64,000 bases of DNA from Streptomyces roseoviridis (GTDB lineage Bacteria > Actinomycetota > Actinomycetes > Streptomycetales > Streptomycetaceae). The translations under genes were made by a program, and so were the position numbers. The notes below the pieces were generated by a model that saw nothing but the letters and a program-made list of their open reading frames with translations, was not told the origin of the DNA and searched no databases. Where the stretch lies: assembly GCF_039535235.1 (NCBI RefSeq), contig NZ_BAAAWU010000001.1, positions 2,046,001 through 2,110,000 on the forward strand, in the 5' to 3' direction. This document shows positions 1 through 8,644 of this stretch, piece after piece (the first letter of the stretch is position 1; each line of letters starts with the position of its first letter).

Positions 1-539
1 TGCTGCTGATCAACTCGATGTCGATGTACTCGGCCGGTTTCACCGCGCAGACCCTCGGCATCAAGGTGTCGCGGGCGGCGGCGGTGAGCGTGAACGCGGT
101 GATCAGCCTGGTCTTCGGCTTCCTGCTGATGGTGGTGGCGACCAGCTTCATCGGTTCGTTCATCTCCTTCCTCACGCTGCTCGCGGTGGCGTTCTCGGCG
201 TGGATCGGCGTCTTCGGCGTGGACATGCTGCGGCGTACGTCGTACGACGCGGAGGCGCTGATGGACACGGGGCGGACCAGCGCCTACTGGTACCGGGGCG
301 GTTTCGCCTGGCAGGCGATGACGGCGTGGGCCGTGGCGCTGGTGGCGGGCCTGCTGTTCACGAAGGTCGACTGGTTCGCGGGGCCGCTGGCGTCCTCGTG
401 GATCGGCCGGAACGGGCTCGGCTGGGCGGCGACGATCGTGGTGGCGGCGGTGCTGTACGCGGTGCTGCCGCGGGACCGCGCGGCCGCCGCGCCGGTGGCC
501 GACGAGCCCGCCGGGGCGCGCGAGACCGTTTCCATCTGA
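1..539 (+). CDS. NCS1-family nucleobase permease, C-terminal part
   Basis: The reading frame is already open at the window edge, so only the last roughly 178 residues are seen and the start lies upstream. The visible part has about four hydrophobic helices: one in the segment with NAVISLVFGFLLMVV, a long one around SFLTLLAVAFSAWIGVF, one at MTAWAVALVAGLLF, and one near the C-terminus. The MYSAGFTAQTLGI stretch and the following GVDMLRR region resemble cytosine/purine permeases of the NCS1 family, which import nucleobases with a cation. Family assignment is by recognition; the substrate cannot be read from this fragment. It ends in TGA and is followed by an unrelated LLM oxidoreductase gene. 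Confidence 0.6.
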   Translation, partial: LLINSMSMYSAGFTAQTLGIKVSRAAAVSVNAVISLVFGFLLMVVATSFIGSFISFLTLLAVAFSAWIGVFGVDMLRRTSYDAEALMDTGRTSAYWYRGGFAWQAMTAWAVALVAGLLFTKVDWFAGPLASSWIGRNGLGWAATIVVAAVLYAVLPRDRAAAAPVADEPAGARETVSI

Positions 540-593
540 CACTTCGTCAGCTAACGTCCCCCTCCACGACGCATCCGTGGAGGGGGACTTCCC

Positions 594-1586
594 ATGCCGT
601 TCACCGTCGTCCGCTTCAACCTCGTCGACCCGCACGCCGGTCCCGTCTCCCTCTCGGCCCGCTACCGGGCGGCCCTGGAGATGGCGGCCCGTGCCGACGC
701 CCACGGCGTCGACACGGTGCAGACCGAGGAGCACCACGGGGCGGCGAACAACTGGCTCCCCTCCCCCTTCGTCTTCGCGGGCGCGGTCTTCGGCGCGACG
801 AAGAGGATCGCGGTGACGGTCTCGGCGGCCATCGGCCCGCTGCACGACCCGCTGCGGCTCGCGGAGGAGATCGCGGTCCTGGACCTGCTGAGCGGGGGCC
901 GCCTCGTGACGGTGGCGGGGATCGGCTACCGGCCGGAGGAGTACGAGGAGCGCGGGGTGGACTGGGGGCGGCGCGGCAGGCTCCAGGACGAACTCCTGGA
1001 GACCCTGCTCGCCGCCTGGTCCGGCGAGCCCTTCCCGTACCGGGGCCGTACGGTACGGGTCACCCCGCGGCCGTTGACCAGGCCGCACCCGCTGCTGCTC
1101 GTGGGCGGCTCGTCGAAGGCGGCCGCCCGCCGGGCGGCCCGGCTGGGACTTCCCCTGTTCCCGAGCGCGCACCTGCCGGAACTGGAGGCGTACTACCGGG
1201 AGCGGTGCGCCGCGTACGGGACGGAGGGCTGGACGATGATGCCGGCCCGCGAGACCCCGCTGCTGCACGTCTCGGAGGATCCGGACCGCACCTGGGCGCG
1301 GTACGGGGAGCACTTCCTGCACGAGGCGCGGACCTACGCGTCCTGGCAGTCGAAGGACATCCGCTCGGCGGTGCGCTCGGGCGCGCGGACGGTGGCCGAG
1401 CTGCGGGCGGAGGGTGTGTACCGGGTGGTGACGCCCGAGGAGTGCGTGGCGCTCGGGCGGGAGCTGGAGAGCCTGGTGCTGCATCCGCTGTGCGGCGGGA
1501 TGCCGGTCGAGGAGGGGTGGCGGAGCGTGGAGCTGTTCTGTGACGGCGTACTGCCGCGGCTGACGGCCCGGGACGCCGTCTCCTAG
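594..1586 (+). CDS. LLM-class flavin-dependent oxidoreductase
   Basis: A 330-residue protein with the TIM-barrel layout of bacterial-luciferase-like monooxygenases. It has an early EEHHG motif (about residues 45-49), the LDLLSGGR segment typical of this class (about 96-103), and a GIGYRPEEYEERG stretch after it. Such enzymes use reduced FMN or F420 on varied substrates; which cofactor and substrate apply here is not visible. The ATG lies just after a strong GGAGGGGGA ribosome-binding site at about 581-589, which fixes the start. It is a monocistronic-looking gene between a permease and a small membrane protein. Note that an F420 biosynthesis gene (fbiD) occurs elsewhere in this window, so F420 is available to the organism. 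Confidence 0.8.
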   Translation: MPFTVVRFNLVDPHAGPVSLSARYRAALEMAARADAHGVDTVQTEEHHGAANNWLPSPFVFAGAVFGATKRIAVTVSAAIGPLHDPLRLAEEIAVLDLLSGGRLVTVAGIGYRPEEYEERGVDWGRRGRLQDELLETLLAAWSGEPFPYRGRTVRVTPRPLTRPHPLLLVGGSSKAAARRAARLGLPLFPSAHLPELEAYYRERCAAYGTEGWTMMPARETPLLHVSEDPDRTWARYGEHFLHEARTYASWQSKDIRSAVRSGARTVAELRAEGVYRVVTPEECVALGRELESLVLHPLCGGMPVEEGWRSVELFCDGVLPRLTARDAVS

Positions 1587-1631
1587 CGTCGGGACGGCAC
1601 GCGAACCGGGCGGGCTTGCCAAGGGGGCCCC

Positions 1632-2123
1632 GTGCGGCCAGTGTTCGCTCTCGTGATCAGTCAGATAGTGACCCTCGTCGGCGTCCTCGCCGGTGCCCTG
1701 ACCTCGTTCCTCGTGACCTCCGCGGCCGAGCGCACGCGGCACCGCCGGACCATGGCGACGCGCTGGGACGAGCGCAAGCTCGCCACCTACATCGAGTACG
1801 CCGAGTGTGTGAAGGAGATATCCAGTACGGCCAAGCGGGCCCGCCAGGCGGCGGAGGGGTCGGACGAACGGGCGGACTACCTGACCCGCATGGAGACGGC
1901 CGAGCTGCGGCGGTCCGTGCTCTTCGAAACCCTCGTCCTGCTGGCCTTGCCGGCGGCGATCGAGGCCGCCCACGCCGTCAACCTCGCCCTGTGGCGGGAG
2001 GAGATCGCGACCAGGAACGGTGAAGGGGGCGACGCGGAGGGTGAGCTGATCGAGCTGATGAACCGCTATCACGAGCGGGCCCGGGCGGATCTGGGCGTCA
2101 CGAGCGGTGGCCCGGCGGCATAG
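1632..2123 (+). CDS. Small single-pass membrane protein, unknown function
   Basis: Encodes 163 residues from a GTG preceded by an AAGGGGG ribosome-binding site at 1621-1627. The N-terminus (about residues 4-28) is one hydrophobic helix containing VTLVGVLAGALTSFLV. It is followed by a basic, charged, mostly helical cytoplasmic portion with many Ala, Glu and Arg residues and no recognisable motif. The arrangement resembles small Streptomyces proteins with an N-terminal anchor and a helical soluble domain, but no function can be assigned. It converges on the MFS transporter gene, with a shared bidirectional hairpin between them. Confidence 0.6.
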   Translation: MRPVFALVISQIVTLVGVLAGALTSFLVTSAAERTRHRRTMATRWDERKLATYIEYAECVKEISSTAKRARQAAEGSDERADYLTRMETAELRRSVLFETLVLLALPAAIEAAHAVNLALWREEIATRNGEGGDAEGELIELMNRYHERARADLGVTSGGPAA

Positions 2124-2151
2124 CGGGAGTCCGTCCCGGCCGGTAACGCCG

Positions 2152-2193
2152 GACCGCCCCGGCGCCAGGTGTGGACCTGGCCCCGGGGCGGTC
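2152..2193. terminator. Bidirectional hairpin between convergent genes
   Basis: An 11-bp outer stem (2152-2162 with 2183-2193) encloses a second 6-bp stem (2165-2170 with 2175-2180) around a GTGG loop. It sits between the stop of the plus-strand membrane protein and the stop of the minus-strand transporter. No long T-run follows, as is common in high-GC actinobacteria. Confidence 0.7.
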
Positions 2194-2222
2194 TCGCGTT
2201 CCGAGGAGAGGGGCAGCGGGGG

Positions 2223-3656
2223 TTAGCCCATCTCCTCCAACGCCTTGCCCTTGGTCTCCTTCACGAACTTGAGCACGAAGGGGATCGAGAGCACGGCGAA
2301 GATCGTGTAGATCACGTAGGTGCCGGAGAGGTTCCAGTCCGCGAGGGACGGGAAGCTGGCGGTGATGGCCCAGTTGGCGATCCACTGGGCGGAGGCGGCG
2401 ACGCCGAGGGCGGCGGCGCGGATGCGGTTGGGGAACATCTCGCCGAGGAAGACCCAGACGACCACGCCCCACGACAGGGCGAAGAAGAGCACGAAGACGT
2501 GGGCGGCGACGAGGGCCACGACGCCCTGCGTCTCGGGCAGCTTGCCGTCGACGAGGTCGGCGGAGAAGGCCCATGCCTCGACGGCGAGGGCGAGGGCCAT
2601 GCCGGCGGAGCCGACGAGGGCGAGCGGGCGGCGGCCGACCCGGTCGACCAGGACCATCGCGATCACGGTGCCGACGATGTTGATGATCGACGTGGTGAAG
2701 GAGTACAGGAAGGAGCTCGACGGGTCGATGCCGACGGACTGCCAGAGCGTCGCGGAGTAGTAGAAGGCGACGTTGATGCCGACGAGCTGCTGGAAGACGG
2801 AGAGTCCGATGCCGACCCAGACGATGGGGAGCAGCTTGGACTTCGAGCCGGCGACGAGGAGGTCCTTGAAGGTGGACTTGTGCTCGCGGCGCATGGCCTG
2901 GTCGATCTCGGCGACCCGGCGGTCCAGGTCCACGCCGCGGCCCTCGACCTCGGCGAGGACCTCCTTGGCCTTGTCGACGCGGCCGACGGAGATCAGGAAG
3001 CGCGGGGACTCGGGGATGGCGAAGGAGAGCAGGCCGTAGAGGAGCGCGGGCACGACCATCACGCCGAGCATCCACTGCCAGGCCTCCAGGCCGGCGATCT
3101 CGCCGCGCTGGTCGCCGTCGGCGAGCTGGAGGATGCCGTAGTTGACCAGCTGGGAGATGGCGATGCCGATGACGATGGCGGCCTGCTGGAAGGAGCCGAG
3201 CCGGCCGCGGTACGCGGCGGGGGCGACCTCGGCGATGTAGGCGGGGCCGATCACGGAGGCCATGCCGATGGCGAAGCCGCCGACGATCCGCCAGAAGGCC
3301 AGGTCCCACAGGGCGAAGGGCAGCGCGGAGCCGACGGCGCTGATGGTGAAGAGGACGGCGGCGATCTGCATGCAGCGGATGCGGCCGATGCGGTCGGCCA
3401 TGCGGCCCGCGGTGGCGGCGCCGATGGCGCAGCCGATCAGGGCGATGGCGATGACCTGGGCGAGGGTGCCGGAGCCGATGTCGTAGCGGTCGCGGATGGC
3501 CTCGACGGCGCCGTTGATGACGGAACTGTCGTAACCGAAGAGGAAGCCTCCCATCGCGGCCGAGGCCGTGATGAAGATGACGTGTCCGATGTGGTCCGGG
3601 TGGGCCGAACGGCCCTCGGACGGAGGCGGTGTGGGCGCCTGCGCGGTGCTGGTCAC
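2223..3656 (-). CDS. Sugar porter family MFS transporter
   Basis: A 477-residue integral membrane protein of the sugar-porter branch of the major facilitator superfamily, expected to take up a hexose or similar sugar by proton symport. It shows family signatures: GFLFGYDSSVINGA in the first helix, MADRIGR after helix 2, PESPRFL after helix 6, the QQLVGIN motif in helix 7, VDRVGRRPL before helix 9, and a C-terminal KETKGKALEE tail. Longer readings upstream exist, but a GTG at 3656 has a GGAGT-type site directly before it and leaves a short polar N-terminus, which suits the family. A palindrome upstream (3755-3764) suggests LacI-type control. The actual sugar is not readable. Confidence 0.87.
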   Translation of the reverse strand: MTSTAQAPTPPPSEGRSAHPDHIGHVIFITASAAMGGFLFGYDSSVINGAVEAIRDRYDIGSGTLAQVIAIALIGCAIGAATAGRMADRIGRIRCMQIAAVLFTISAVGSALPFALWDLAFWRIVGGFAIGMASVIGPAYIAEVAPAAYRGRLGSFQQAAIVIGIAISQLVNYGILQLADGDQRGEIAGLEAWQWMLGVMVVPALLYGLLSFAIPESPRFLISVGRVDKAKEVLAEVEGRGVDLDRRVAEIDQAMRREHKSTFKDLLVAGSKSKLLPIVWVGIGLSVFQQLVGINVAFYYSATLWQSVGIDPSSSFLYSFTTSIINIVGTVIAMVLVDRVGRRPLALVGSAGMALALAVEAWAFSADLVDGKLPETQGVVALVAAHVFVLFFALSWGVVVWVFLGEMFPNRIRAAALGVAASAQWIANWAITASFPSLADWNLSGTYVIYTIFAVLSIPFVLKFVKETKGKALEEMG

Positions 3657-3754
3657 GGGGACTCCTCGGGGCTCCGGCAGCGTCGCCGGTGCGGTGGGGG
3701 GCGAGCCCTTCCAGTGGCGCACAACTTCACGCCGCCCACCACTTGAAGGTAAAA

Positions 3755-3764
3755 GCAACGTTGC
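3755..3764. promoter_or_regulatory. LacI-like palindrome upstream of sugar transporter
   Basis: GCAACGTTGC is a perfect 10-bp palindrome with the central CG typical of LacI-family operators. It lies about 100 bp upstream of the transporter start, within a locally AT-richer stretch. Sugar porters are commonly repressed by LacI-type regulators, but no such gene is adjacent here. Confidence 0.35.
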
Positions 3765-3862
3765 AGAGACTATTCCTTCAGGTTTCGAAGTCAAGAGGGA
3801 ATGTCGTATGACTTGTCACGCACTCCATGACCTCTTGTGTTCAGAACTTGAAGAGAGTCATC

Positions 3863-6800
3863 TCAGCGCAGTCGCTGGCTGATGACCTTCGATACCCCGT
3901 CGCCCTGCATGGAAACGCCGTACAGCGCGTCCGCGACCTCCATCGTCCGCTTCTGGTGCGTGATGACGATCAGCTGCGAGGACTCCTGGAGCTCCTGCAT
4001 GATCCGGATGAGCCGCTGGAGGTTGGTGTCGTCGAGGGCCGCCTCGACCTCGTCCATCACGTAGAACGGGCTCGGCCGCGCCTTGAAGATCGACACCAGC
4101 AGCGCCACCGCCGTCAGCGAGCGCTCGCCGCCGGACAGCAGCGAGAGCCGCTTGACCTTCTTGCCCGGCGGACGGGCCTCCACGTCGACGCCGGTGGTGA
4201 GCATGTCGGCCGGGTTCGTCAGCACCAGCCGGCCCTCGCCGCCCGGGAAGAGCCGCGCGAACACGCCCTCGAACTCGCGGGCCGTGTCCCGGTACGCCTC
4301 GGTGAACACCTGCTCGACGCGCAGGTCCACCTCCTTCACGACCTGAAGGAGGTCGGCCCGGGTCTTCTTCAGGTCCTCCAGCTGCTCGGAGAGGAACTGG
4401 TGCCGCTCCTCCAGGGCGGCGAACTCCTCCAGGGCGAGCGGGTTGACCTTGCCGAGCTGCTGGTACGCCCGCTCGGCCGCCTTGAGCCGCTTCTCCTGCT
4501 CCGAACGGACGAAGGGGCGCGGCCGGTTGCGCGGGTGCTCCGGGTCCTCGGGAAGCTCCTCGCCCTCGGCGGGCGGCGACGGCGGTACGGGCTGACGGGG
4601 GCCGTACTCGTCGACGAGCGTGGCCGGCTCCACGCCGAGCTCCTCCAGCGAGCGGGCCTCCAGCTGCTCGATCCGCAGCCGCTTCTCCGCTCCCAGGACC
4701 TCGCCGCGGTGGACGGAGTCGGTGAGCTTGTCGAGCTCGGCCTTCAGTTCCCGGCCCCGGGCCCGGGCGGCGGCGAGGGCCTGCTCGCGGGCGCTCTTGC
4801 CGGCTTCGGCGAGGGCGCGTTCCCGCTCGGCCCGGACCAGGGACACCTCGATGTGGGCGAGGAGCTGCCGGGCGCCCGAGGCGACGGCGGCGGCGACCTC
4901 GGCCTCGTGGCGCAGCCGCGCCCGGCGCTGTTCGGCGCGTGCCCGGGCCTCGCGCTCGGCGCGGGCCGCCCGGTCCAGGGAGTCCGCCCGTCCGGCCAGG
5001 CCCTTGACCCGCTCCTCGTGGGTGCGGACCTGGAGCCGGGCCTCCATCTCGGTCTGGCGGGCGTTGGAGCCGTCGATGGCGAGCCGGTCCCGCACGGAGG
5101 TGTCGGGTTCCTCGTCGGCCGGGGTCTCCTCGGCGACGAGCAGCCGCTCGGTCAGCTCCTCCGCCTCGACGAGCGCCTTCTCCAGGGCCTCCTGGGCGCG
5201 AAAGGCAGCGGCGGCGGCACGCTCGGCCTCGCCGGCGGCGCCCTTGGCCTGCCCGGCGAGCCGCCCGAGCTGCTGGGCCACGGCCGACTTCTCCCGCTCG
5301 GCGCCGCGGCGCCGCTCCCCCAGCTCCTCGACCAGCCGCGCCGCCTCCCGCCTGCGCTCGGCGGCCTCCTCCTGCGCGGCCGCCGACTCCCGGCAGCGCA
5401 CCTCCAGGTCGGCCAGTTCGGCCGCCGCCTCGTCCACGGACGCCTGCACCTCCAGGAGGCTGGGCGCACCGGCGGAGCCGCCCTGCGCGAGGTGCGCCCC
5501 GAGCAGGTCGCCTTCCGCCGTCACGGCCGTGAGCTCGGGCCGTGCCCGCACCACCTCGACCGCCTCGTCCAGCGTGCCGACCACGACGACGTCCTCCAGC
5601 AGCCGCCGTACGGCTGCGAGGAGTTCGTCGGGTCCGGTGACCAGTCGCGCGGCGGGGACGACGCCGACACCGCCGACCGTCGTGGCGGCGGGCGGCTCGG
5701 CGGCCTGGTGCGGCTCGCCCGCGAGGAGCAGGGCGGCGCGGCCCGCGTCCTGTTTGCGCAGGAGGCGGAGGGCCTCGGCGGCGGCGGTGGGGCCGGTGAC
5801 GGCGAGGGCGTCGGCGGCCGCGCCGAGGGCGGCGGCGAGCGGGATCTCGTGGCCCGGGGTGACGGTGAGGAGCTCGGCGGCCGGGCCGAGGAGGCCGGCC
5901 AGGCCGGCGGTGAGGAGGGCGCCGGTGCCGTCCTTGCGGCGCAGGCCGAGGGCGAGGGCGTCGTGGCGGGCGCGGGTGGCGGCGCGGGCTCGGTCGGCGG
6001 CTCCGGCGGCGTCGCGGGCGGCGGCGAGTGCGGCCTCGGCGTCGGCGAGCTCCCGGCGGGCTGCCTCGTGGCGCTCGCCCAGTTCGGTGTCGTCGGCGTC
6101 GAGCCCGTCGACCTCCGCCTTCAGCCGCTCGTACTCCTCCTGGGCGAGGGCGGCCCGCTCCCCCGCCTCGTCGCGGGCGGCGGCGAGCCGGTCGATCTCG
6201 GCCTGGGCGGACGCGGCGCGCGAGCGGGCCGCGTTGACCTGGCCGTGCAGCCGGGCCAGGCCCTCACGGCGGTCGGCGATGGCGCGGGCGACGTCCTTGA
6301 GGCGGCGTTCCTCCACGGCGAGGGCGCGTTCCAGTTCGGCGCGGTGGGCGACCGTGTCCTCCAGGGCGCGCTCGGCGGCCTCCAGGGCGGCCTCCAGTTC
6401 GGCCTCCTGTTCGCGGATGCGGGCGGCCTCGCGTTCCATGTCCTCGGGTTCGCGGCCGCGCCGTTCCTCGACGGGCCGGTCGGTGGCGCTCTTCACGCGC
6501 GCGTCGGCGAGGGAGACCGTGCCGCGGACGCGTTCGGCGAGCTGCGAGAGCTCGTACCAAATCTGCTGGGCGTGCTGGAGCCGTGGGGCGAGGCGGCGCA
6601 CCTCGTCCTCCAGTTCGGCTTCCCGGGTGAGGGCGGCCCTGAGCTCGGCCTCGGCCGTCTCCTTGCGGGCGAGCAGCGCGGCCTCGTCGGCGACCTCGGC
6701 CTCGAGGGCCTCCTTGAGGCGTACGAGGTCGTCGGCGAGCAGCCGCAGCCGGGCGTCGCGCAGGTCGGCCTGGATGACGGCGGCGCGCCGGGCGACCGCG

Positions 6801-7426
6801 GCCTGCCGGCCGAGCGGCTTCAGCTGGCGGCGCAGCTCGTCGGTGAGGTCCTGGACGCGGGCGAGGTTGGCCTGCATCGCGTCCAGCTTGCGCAGCGCCT
6901 TCTCCTTGCGCTTGCGGTGCTTGAGGACGCCGGCCGCCTCCTCGATGAAGGCGCGGCGGCCCATCGGGTCGGCGTGCAGGACGGAGTCGAGCTGGCCCTG
7001 GCCGACGATGACGTGCATCTCGCGGCCGATGCCGGAGTCGGACAGCAGGTCCTGGATGTCCAGCAGCCGGCAGGTGTCGCCGTTGATCTGGTATTCGCTG
7101 CTGCCGCCGCGGAACATGATCCGCGTGATGGTGACCTCGGCGTAGTCGATGGGCAGGGCGCCGTCGGAGTTGTCGATGGTCAGCGAGACCTCGGCCCGGC
7201 CGAGCGGCGGCCGCCCGGTGGTGCCGGCGAAGATGACGTCCTCCATCTTGCCGCCGCGCAGCGACTTCGCGCCCTGTTCGCCCATGACCCAGGACAGGGC
7301 GTCCACGACGTTGGACTTGCCGGAGCCGTTGGGGCCGACGACGCAGGTGATCCCCGGTTCGAACCTCAGCGTGGTGGCGGAGGCGAACGACTTGAAACCG
7401 CGGAGCGTGAGGGCCTTGAGGTGCAC
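3863..7426 (-). CDS. smc: Chromosome segregation ATPase SMC
   Basis: An 1187-residue SMC protein, full length for bacteria. The N-terminal head has the Walker A motif GPNGSGKSN near residue 32. Two very long Ala/Glu/Arg-rich coiled coils (about 170-500 and 680-1000) flank a globular hinge. The C-terminal head carries the ABC signature LSGGERSL and the Walker B stretch YVMDEVEAALDD. With ScpA and ScpB, SMC forms the condensin-like complex that organises and segregates chromosomes, in Streptomyces especially during sporulation septation. The ATG start is followed by HLKALTLRGFKSFA, the family N-terminus. Upstream lies a separate small coiled-coil gene with its own terminator, so smc probably has its own promoter. 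The extremely Ala/Arg/Glu-rich arms generate long open antisense frames that are not genes. Confidence 0.97.
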   Translation of the reverse strand: MHLKALTLRGFKSFASATTLRFEPGITCVVGPNGSGKSNVVDALSWVMGEQGAKSLRGGKMEDVIFAGTTGRPPLGRAEVSLTIDNSDGALPIDYAEVTITRIMFRGGSSEYQINGDTCRLLDIQDLLSDSGIGREMHVIVGQGQLDSVLHADPMGRRAFIEEAAGVLKHRKRKEKALRKLDAMQANLARVQDLTDELRRQLKPLGRQAAVARRAAVIQADLRDARLRLLADDLVRLKEALEAEVADEAALLARKETAEAELRAALTREAELEDEVRRLAPRLQHAQQIWYELSQLAERVRGTVSLADARVKSATDRPVEERRGREPEDMEREAARIREQEAELEAALEAAERALEDTVAHRAELERALAVEERRLKDVARAIADRREGLARLHGQVNAARSRAASAQAEIDRLAAARDEAGERAALAQEEYERLKAEVDGLDADDTELGERHEAARRELADAEAALAAARDAAGAADRARAATRARHDALALGLRRKDGTGALLTAGLAGLLGPAAELLTVTPGHEIPLAAALGAAADALAVTGPTAAAEALRLLRKQDAGRAALLLAGEPHQAAEPPAATTVGGVGVVPAARLVTGPDELLAAVRRLLEDVVVVGTLDEAVEVVRARPELTAVTAEGDLLGAHLAQGGSAGAPSLLEVQASVDEAAAELADLEVRCRESAAAQEEAAERRREAARLVEELGERRRGAEREKSAVAQQLGRLAGQAKGAAGEAERAAAAAFRAQEALEKALVEAEELTERLLVAEETPADEEPDTSVRDRLAIDGSNARQTEMEARLQVRTHEERVKGLAGRADSLDRAARAEREARARAEQRRARLRHEAEVAAAVASGARQLLAHIEVSLVRAERERALAEAGKSAREQALAAARARGRELKAELDKLTDSVHRGEVLGAEKRLRIEQLEARSLEELGVEPATLVDEYGPRQPVPPSPPAEGEELPEDPEHPRNRPRPFVRSEQEKRLKAAERAYQQLGKVNPLALEEFAALEERHQFLSEQLEDLKKTRADLLQVVKEVDLRVEQVFTEAYRDTAREFEGVFARLFPGGEGRLVLTNPADMLTTGVDVEARPPGKKVKRLSLLSGGERSLTAVALLVSIFKARPSPFYVMDEVEAALDDTNLQRLIRIMQELQESSQLIVITHQKRTMEVADALYGVSMQGDGVSKVISQRLR

Positions 7427-7521
7427 GCCTGCGGACTCTACCCGGGGCCGTGGGTTTCACCTGTGAAGGTGCAGGGCACACCCTCCCCCAAGGAGGGTGG
7501 GGCATGGGGGGCTCAAGAAAG

Positions 7522-7543
7522 AAGGGACGCCGAAGCGTCCCTT
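7522..7543 (-). terminator. Hairpin terminator after small coiled-coil gene
   Basis: AAGGGACGC and GCGTCCCTT form a perfect 9-bp stem with a CGAA tetraloop, just past the stop of the gene at 7601-7813 in the minus direction and upstream of smc. Confidence 0.7.
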
Positions 7544-7600
7544 GCATATCCAGCTGTGCTGGCGAGAGTGTTTCTCACCTGGCCCCTCGGGGCTGATACC

Positions 7601-7813
7601 TCAGGTGAGCGCAGGCTCCGCCTTGGTGACGTCGAGATCGATGCTGTCCAGCAGCGAGTCTCCCTGCTGAGCGGCGGCGGTCAGGGCGTCGTTCTCGGAC
7701 TGGATCCGAACAAGCTCGGACTCGAGGTCCTGGACGCGCTGCTGAAGCCGTCGCATCTCGGCGAGGAGTCGCGGGTCGGAGCCGCCGACGTAACCGAGAA
7801 GCGCCTTTGCCAT
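7601..7813 (-). CDS. Small coiled-coil protein next to smc, unknown function
   Basis: A 70-residue protein starting MAKALLGYVGG. After a short conserved-looking N-terminus comes a leucine-rich amphipathic helix with heptad spacing (residues about 17-48: LLAEM, LQQRV, LESEL, NDALT), consistent with a coiled-coil dimer. It ends with an acidic, flexible tail. The start is chosen because a GGAGGACC ribosome-binding site precedes this ATG; an in-frame extension to 7915 has no such site. The neighbour downstream is smc. Similar short proteins occur beside smc in other streptomycetes as far as I recall, but their role is unknown to me. Confidence 0.65.
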   Translation of the reverse strand: MAKALLGYVGGSDPRLLAEMRRLQQRVQDLESELVRIQSENDALTAAAQQGDSLLDSIDLDVTKAEPALT

Positions 7814-8205
7814 GATGGATGGTCCTCCACAATGAGTGACCGACCGATGCGGTTGGGTCGTGAGGGATTCGCACCCGCGGTGTCCGACCGTGCTCTTTGT
7901 CGTGCCCGTTCTCACGCTCGAACAGCTAAGGTGCGCGGGGCTTCCAGAGTCTCACCAAAAAGTTTGACGGTCAACACGATCACGCCCGGCATCGCGGGCT
8001 CACCGGGGGGTCCGCGGCCGTACGCAGGGCGGCGGCGCCTCGCAACTCGGTGCCCGAGGGGCTTGGAGATCATCCTTCCTCGCGGAGCCTGGCACGGCAA
8101 GTGCTTCTTGGCAATCACCAGGCTTTTTCCGCTTCGCGAACTGTTCGTCGAACGTCCGCCCGAGGCCGGTTCCGGCCACCGGGCGGAGCGGGCGCGCGAA
8201 GATCG
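7814..8205. other. Gene-free stretch upstream of the small coiled-coil gene
   Basis: About 390 bases with no convincing gene. It must hold the minus-strand promoter for the coiled-coil gene: a TTGACC hexamer reads on the minus strand at 7974-7969 in a locally AT-rich patch, but the spacing to a good -10 is not convincing. Short open frames here have no ribosome-binding site and no Streptomyces-like codon bias. Confidence 0.4.
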
Positions 8206-8487
8206 TCAGCGGATGGCGAAGGTGTCGTAGACGCCGCGGGGGGTGTCCCAGATCTCAGTGACTCCGTCCACCCGGCCGGGCGTGTCGTCGGAGCAGAGCC
8301 AGTCGAGCAGACGGTGGCAATTCTCACGCGGCCCCTCGGCCACCACCTGCACCCGGCCGTCGTCGAGGTTCAGGGCGAAGCCGACGAGCCCCCCGATCTC
8401 CAGTGCGTTTGCCCTGGTGAACCAGCGGAAGCCCACTCCCTGTACCCGGCCGCGCACCCAGGCGGTCATTCGTACGTCGTCGTTCAT
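8206..8487 (-). CDS. acyP: Acylphosphatase
   Basis: A 93-residue protein of usual acylphosphatase length. It hydrolyses the carboxyl-phosphate bond of acylphosphates in the cytoplasm. The signature GRVQGVGFR is at residues 13-21 with the phosphate-binding Arg21. The second motif [11 protein letters not shown] supplies the catalytic Asn40; it shows Leu before Asn where many homologues have Arg, a minor variation. The Asp-rich MNDDVRM N-terminus with an ATG is the natural start. Divergent from the CAP-protein gene, with a promoter region of about 160 bases between them. Confidence 0.9.
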   Translation of the reverse strand: MNDDVRMTAWVRGRVQGVGFRWFTRANALEIGGLVGFALNLDDGRVQVVAEGPRENCHRLLDWLCSDDTPGRVDGVTEIWDTPRGVYDTFAIR

Positions 8488-8644
8488 GGCTGCACGCTAA
8501 CGGGCGAATCGCGGAAGGAGCACGTCGGCCCGGCATGTCATGGCGTACAGTCCCGACGGAATGGGGCTCACCCGTTTGGCCGCGCCCCGCTCGACAGCAT
8601 CCACACCAGCAAAGACAGCAAAGATCGTCAGGGAGGCCGAGGAG

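Noticed and set aside
3827-8230. A very long open frame on the plus strand opposite smc, and similar long antisense frames opposite recG, gltX, GH101 and the PL8 lyase
   Set aside because: They mirror high-GC codon bias of the real gene on the other strand, lack ribosome-binding sites and have low-complexity Gly/Ala/Arg or Leu/Glu composition without domains.
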